Source: a virus | Virus record (IMG/VR): IMGVR_UViG_3300046009_009705 | Coordinates: 1 to 21,805 of that record | Strand: one strand, 5' to 3' | DNA: 21,805 nt | Shown: one piece after another, positions 18,310 through 21,805 of the stretch | How positions within the stretch are numbered: the stretch's first letter is position 1 | How the letters are laid out: each line of letters begins with the position of its first letter | Notes under the pieces: generated by a model | What the model saw: only the letters and a program-made list of their open reading frames with translations | Told to the model about the DNA's origin: nothing | The model's database searches: none | Made by a program: the position numbers and the translations under genes

Positions 18310-18919
18310 TAAGCACCTTGAAGTCTTTATAAGATAATATTGATTCAGTCAAGCCTTTAACGCCTAACCCCTTTTGCGCTAACTTCCAAACGATTTTAGC
18401 TTCAGCATCAGTACAAGGATCTGGTAAAGATTTTCTAAAAGAATCAAAATCGCCCTCAGTAACATATTTGCGCATAGCTGTGCCAGACATACTAGCAGCA
18501 TCGCTTTCATCTGCATCTGGATCGCGTTGAAGCGCCATTACCTTTACACTTTTGAATTTGAAATAATCTCGGCTTTCAGCAAAAGCCGGCAAAGATTTAC
18601 TGTATTCAGGATATCTATCCGAACCACATACAATAATTATATTCTCATAATTATGTTCATTTGCATAATGTAATAAGTTACCTATGATTTTGACTTTAGT
18701 ATCTGGGTCAAGTTTGACCGTACCACGAGTCCATTTGTTCATCAGTTTAGCTTTTACATCATATGGAAGTGGGTTCTTTTTATTTTCTGTATGAGATAAA
18801 AATACAGCTGGGTCTGCATCATGTTGTTTGGCAATTCTTTCAATTTCAGTAACCAACGCCATATGACCTTTATGAAAAATGTTTGCTCTGCCGAACGCGC
18901 ATACTAATGTCTTTTTCAT
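18296..18919 (-). CDS. Cytidylyltransferase-like (NMNAT/HIGH superfamily) enzyme with C-terminal tag
   Basis: A 207-residue nucleotidyltransferase of the HxGH superfamily, which transfers a nucleotide from ATP or CTP (NMN adenylyltransferase, cholinephosphate cytidylyltransferase and others). AFGRANIFHKGHM (8-20) holds H16 and H19; IIIVCGSDRYPEY (94-106) and MSGTAMRKYV (144-153, the ISSTxxR-like site) follow in order. The substrate is not decided by sequence. The end SILSYKDFKVLNETE has the aromatic-x-D-F helix and LNE, matching the capsid-targeting and protease pattern but at the C-terminus. It is coupled by ATGA to the ligase-like gene and overlaps the gene downstream by 14 nt. Confidence 0.85.
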   Translation of the reverse strand: MKKTLVCAFGRANIFHKGHMALVTEIERIAKQHDADPAVFLSHTENKKNPLPYDVKAKLMNKWTRGTVKLDPDTKVKIIGNLLHYANEHNYENIIIVCGSDRYPEYSKSLPAFAESRDYFKFKSVKVMALQRDPDADESDAASMSGTAMRKYVTEGDFDSFRKSLPDPCTDAEAKIVWKLAQKGLGVKGLTESILSYKDFKVLNETE

Positions 18920-19821
18920 AATTTAGCTCTGTTTTTAAATTCAGTTGTAGTAATTTTAACTAATTTATCAGATATCTTCATAACGATACCCTCTAAATTT
19001 TTACCAATCATATCTTTGCCTTGTATGTTTTGATGAGATATAATGTACTCAGCCAACTCATCTTTAAGTTTTTGAAGCATAGCCTTTACCGCTAACTTTT
19101 CTTCTTTATCTGCGGCTTTTCTGCTGTTGATAATTTCAATCGTTCTGTCTGTGATTGAATCAAGAGGACTAATAAATCCAGAAATATCAATCTCTTTCAT
19201 TTTTAATGTTGGATCAAGAACCTTAATTGAATCGCTTGAAGTAGCATAAAGCGCCTTGAGTATTTCTGCTTCATCAGGATGAGTTTCACCGGTTGATGAT
19301 ACTAAAACTTTCAAAGGAAATAATGTCATTAAAGAACCCAGTTTAGATTTGTCATATTTGACAGACACAAACTGAATCCAATCATTTTCTTGTTTACCCA
19401 ATGGATTATATAGCGTTTCTACGACAACCTTTGAATCGGTAGGTAAAACGGCGGCAAATTTACTTGATTTAAAATGCTCAAGAACGTCATCATAATGTGC
19501 CGAGCGTTCAAGCACAATAGGATCGGTAACGCCTTTAGATTTATTGAATGAAGTGAACGCGCCTGAATCAAAAATTGGACCAGAACGTGAAGACTCAACG
19601 TATATTTTACCGGCGTCATTTTTACCTACTCTGAAACCAAATCCATCCACTTTAAGCGCTACCGGTATGTTCTTAAGTTTACCTTTGAGTTCAGATTTAA
19701 CTGAACGCATAAAATTGATAAACTCAACATCCTTCATTCCTTGAAGATGGATAATAGATTCACGACTGGTAGCAACAACTGCTTCGTCTAATTTTGCTCT
19801 AAGTTGACTAAATGTAATCAT
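18916..19821 (-). CDS. Ligase-type nucleotidyltransferase (DNA/RNA ligase superfamily) with N-terminal tag
   Basis: The start is at 19819-19821 (MITFSQLRAKLDEA): AAGGTG lies at proper spacing and the upstream stop is one base away; the frame could extend 11 codons further without support. The 301-residue protein shows ligase motifs in order: VALKVDGFGFRVG (54-66) with K57 as the candidate adenylated lysine and R64, VVVETLYNP (132-140, motif III-like E135), LEGIVMKI (277-284, motif IV, E278) and LVKI (287-290, motif V). No OB domain or zinc finger is evident, so it is a minimal form. The N-terminal tag carries LDE. Whether it seals DNA, seals RNA or caps nucleic acid is open. Confidence 0.75.
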   Translation of the reverse strand: MITFSQLRAKLDEAVVATSRESIIHLQGMKDVEFINFMRSVKSELKGKLKNIPVALKVDGFGFRVGKNDAGKIYVESSRSGPIFDSGAFTSFNKSKGVTDPIVLERSAHYDDVLEHFKSSKFAAVLPTDSKVVVETLYNPLGKQENDWIQFVSVKYDKSKLGSLMTLFPLKVLVSSTGETHPDEAEILKALYATSSDSIKVLDPTLKMKEIDISGFISPLDSITDRTIEIINSRKAADKEEKLAVKAMLQKLKDELAEYIISHQNIQGKDMIGKNLEGIVMKISDKLVKITTTEFKNRAKL

Positions 19822-19822
19822 A

Positions 19823-20911
19823 TTACACCTTGTAATTTTTATAGTAATCAGCAATCATCTGTTTGTATTTGTCTAGATTGATATTAGCTTGTTGAGAGAA
19901 ATAATAAACTCCAGGGAACTTCTCATCATAATCGCCTAAAGGATTTCCTTTAACGATTCCTTGAGCACCTTTGCCAAACAATCTTTCAACATAATCGTCA
20001 AAAATTTCAGCAATTTGTGCATGTGATTTATATTGTTTAACCAGTTTCACTAAGCCTATAAACGATTTCATACTTTCGATATCGGCTTTAGTAGCCTTTC
20101 TTTCAAAATAGATATCAAAAATTGTTTCAAGTTCGGTATGGATTACAGAATCTTTAGCATCAATTTCATCATACACAGGTTTACCGTTTTGCATAACGAT
20201 ATTCCCAGCATCATCTAAATGCGGAACGTAACGGAGTCTCAAGCCTTTTTGAACAGAGAATGCTAACTTAGTCTTATCAGTTTCTTTAGGCTTTCTGGTT
20301 TTACCTGTAAGAATAATGATTGGCTCTTTTTTATCTGCGGCTAAACTTTGCATCAAGAATTTATGATGTAAGCCTTTAATTCCTTCAACGATATCTGTCC
20401 AAGATGATGAATGAGAGAAATTACTCCATTCTGTTGGTTTACCGTTTTTAAAGTCAACCAATTCAAAATCAATCTGAATATTAATATCAAACTGTTTAGA
20501 GTACCATAATGAAATAAATTGACCAGCAGAATTTTTATGGCCGATTAAGGTAAGGTCGCCGTATGTTTGATTGACAGATTTGATTAACCAATCTTCAATC
20601 ATAGGTGTTAATAGAACGTCTGCTTGGGTATCAATATCACCAACAGATTTCTTTTTAGAAGAGAACATGTTTGAATCGATATGTTTTAAATCGAAAAAGT
20701 GGAACGCTGAACCAGATAAAAATTCTTTTGATTTAAGTAACTTTGCGTCCCATAAAGGTAAGCCGTTCATTTTAGTGAATGCTGCAGACATTTTATGGAG
20801 TGCGTCATCAAGGACAGGTACAATGTCGTCACGTTTTATTTTTGAGAGGTCGATACGTTCTGCGGAAATGTCACCAATAGATACATTTCCGCCTTCGAAT
20901 AAATAATCCAT
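19823..20911 (-). CDS. Pol-beta-type nucleotidyltransferase
   Basis: A 362-residue enzyme of the Pol-beta-like superfamily, which includes CCA-adding enzymes, poly(A) polymerases and toxin nucleotidyltransferases. EFLSGSAFHFF (63-73) matches the hG[GS] helix; VGDIDTQADV (90-99) gives the DxD metal ligands D92 and D94; INIQIDFELVDF (143-154) supplies the third acid (D148). The later WTDIVEGIKGLHHKFLMQSL (171-190) is helical. N-terminal MDYLFEGG contains LFE, a possible protease site, in a T4 Alt-like short form; this is weak evidence. The ligase-like gene starts 1 nt after the stop. The acceptor (RNA 3' end, protein or small molecule) is unknown. Confidence 0.8.
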   Translation of the reverse strand: MDYLFEGGNVSIGDISAERIDLSKIKRDDIVPVLDDALHKMSAAFTKMNGLPLWDAKLLKSKEFLSGSAFHFFDLKHIDSNMFSSKKKSVGDIDTQADVLLTPMIEDWLIKSVNQTYGDLTLIGHKNSAGQFISLWYSKQFDINIQIDFELVDFKNGKPTEWSNFSHSSSWTDIVEGIKGLHHKFLMQSLAADKKEPIIILTGKTRKPKETDKTKLAFSVQKGLRLRYVPHLDDAGNIVMQNGKPVYDEIDAKDSVIHTELETIFDIYFERKATKADIESMKSFIGLVKLVKQYKSHAQIAEIFDDYVERLFGKGAQGIVKGNPLGDYDEKFPGVYYFSQQANINLDKYKQMIADYYKNYKV

Positions 20912-20941
20912 TTTAATTCTCTTATGTTAAGTGTGTAGGAG

Positions 20942-20976
20942 ACGATATATTCATTATCGTGTTTATTATATTTAGC
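20942..20976 (-). promoter_or_regulatory. Leader hairpin and weak late-promoter-like box
   Basis: ACGATA (20942-20947) and TATCGT (20955-20960) form a perfect 6-bp stem with a 7-nt loop. Next to it the minus strand reads GCTAAATA (20969-20976), matching 6 of 8 positions of the T4 late box. They lie between the partial gene and the Pol-beta-type gene, where a promoter for the cassette might be. Confidence 0.3.
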
Positions 20977-20979
20977 GTG

Positions 20980-21805
20980 TTATGATACTTTAAAATGGAT
21001 AGATGAAAAATCATTCATCTTAGTTGAACTTAAGAACATTTTTCTAAATATATCTGGAATGTTTAACTGTTCTAACTCATATACGAAATTCAATAAGCAT
21101 AACGCCCGTTTAATTGTATATGTATCCTTTAACTCATCATCTATTCCTGTAATAGAACTAAGGAATACTGAACTTCCTTTATTTACCCAATTGGTAAAGT
21201 TTTCATCACCTAGTGCCACTAATCCTTGTTGAACGGTATTACCTACCTCTAATGCTTCAGCAGTTTGTTTAAAATTAGCAATTTTATTTTCGGTTGATGT
21301 GTTAAGTAATATTTTAGATACAGACCCATCCCATTTACCCTTTTGTGGAAAAATAGCGCCCTGTATGTAAAGATTCAAATCACCAGAAGAAGCTCTTGGT
21401 GCAATTCTAAACTGATAATTGATAGAATCATTTAACACGTTGAATTCGCAGTTCAAATCAATGTAACTCAATGTTGTGTCATATTTGAATTTTGATTCTG
21501 AAATAGGATTAACGAATTTAACAGAACTGACATAATGTTCTGTTACCTTTACCGGTTTAATTGAACCCGCGCCTTTTTCAATTTTCTTTAAAGAAATTCC
21601 AATCAATAATTTTTCTATGAACAGGTTTTCAAGTTCAAGGTTCAAATCATAAATGGTAGCTTGTTTTTTATCGAATAATGATAGCACTTCTTGAATTCGC
21701 GCAGTCACTTCTTGTTCTTTGCCATTATGTATAGCCCAAACGTCAGAAGGATTCCAGTTATCTTTTGAGTCTGGCAGATATTTGGACGTCATCATTTTGT
21801 TAAGA
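20980..21805 (-). CDS. Virion-associated-type hypothetical protein, 5' end outside window
   Basis: The frame is open up to the window edge (21805). An ATG-ATG at 21790-21795 exists, but no Shine-Dalgarno precedes it, and the sequence just after it (KDNWNPSDVWAIH) looks like the interior of a protein; I recall '(D/K)xWNPxDIW' inside larger phage proteins. The gene is therefore taken as truncated. What remains (at least 274 codons) is mixed alpha/beta, with SLKKIEKGAGSIKPVKV, NYQFRIAPRASSGDLNLYIQGA and an ending FSSIHFKVS. It is the first gene of the block that leads into the Pol-beta-type enzyme. No domain is recognised. Confidence 0.65.
   Translation of the reverse strand, partial: LNKMMTSKYLPDSKDNWNPSDVWAIHNGKEQEVTARIQEVLSLFDKKQATIYDLNLELENLFIEKLLIGISLKKIEKGAGSIKPVKVTEHYVSSVKFVNPISESKFKYDTTLSYIDLNCEFNVLNDSINYQFRIAPRASSGDLNLYIQGAIFPQKGKWDGSVSKILLNTSTENKIANFKQTAEALEVGNTVQQGLVALGDENFTNWVNKGSSVFLSSITGIDDELKDTYTIKRALCLLNFVYELEQLNIPDIFRKMFLSSTKMNDFSSIHFKVS

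Noticed and set aside
17684-18337. 217-residue plus-strand frame rich in serine
   Set aside because: It is antisense to the acidic and basic domains of the 17410 gene; low-complexity complement explains its openness.

Overview
The window looks like part of a low-GC, T4-like myovirus genome (Caudoviricetes), most likely from an aquatic host. The best evidence is the block gp33 - gp59 - gp32 in T4 order (5685 down to 3878), together with a gp61-type primase, class I ribonucleotide reductase (NrdB-NrdA), the flavin-dependent thymidylate synthase ThyX, a PD-(D/E)XK exonuclease and several small proteins of types familiar from marine T4-like phages. The host cannot be named from the sequence. Nearly everything is on the minus strand and tightly packed, with ATGA, TAATG and 1-nt junctions. 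The only plus-strand gene is a GIY-YIG/NUMOD3 homing-type endonuclease at 14979-15701.

Layout in window coordinates; transcription runs right to left. 1-3250: small early-type genes of unknown function, including four short proteins that look like relatives, a DUF1737-like protein, and three promoters of one kind. 3280-5740: a small protein with a capsid-targeting-like N-terminus, then gp32 (ssDNA-binding), gp59 (helicase loader) and gp33 (late transcription coactivator); two genes end in the same duplicated terminator. 5742-8123: a secreted SleB-type cell-wall hydrolase, a recombination-type exonuclease, and small proteins, one with a 20-residue tandem repeat and an Lcl/DUF1566-like domain. 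8216-10061: an acetyltransferase, a second GIY-YIG nuclease, and small proteins including a zinc ribbon. 10088-14828: an unusually short NrdA, NrdB, ThyX, primase and a one-pass membrane protein, i.e. dNTP supply and priming. 14829-16004: the endonuclease island, flanked by two near-copies of one promoter, and a 303-nt gene-free stretch. 16005-21805: two conserved phage proteins, an Ig-like virion protein, then a cassette of an acidic/basic protein, a cytidylyltransferase-like enzyme, a ligase-like enzyme, a Pol-beta-like nucleotidyltransferase and a protein cut by the window edge.

Regulation: eleven minus-strand sites share a -35 region (C/G)TTTACTTT and a perfect TATAAT at 16-17 bp, close to T4 early promoters; the nrdBA promoter is a weaker relative. 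Several follow a terminator so closely that the terminator's T-run forms the -35 box.

The most interesting candidate system is 17410-20911 plus the small protein at 3335-3793. Three different nucleotidyl-transfer enzymes and a nucleic-acid-binding-like protein lie in one operon, and each carries a short segment resembling the T4 capsid-targeting sequence followed by an (L/I)-x-E prohead-protease site. This suggests a set of enzymes loaded into the capsid, trimmed on maturation and delivered with the DNA, possibly for nucleic-acid end repair or NAD/nucleotide chemistry. That function is inference.
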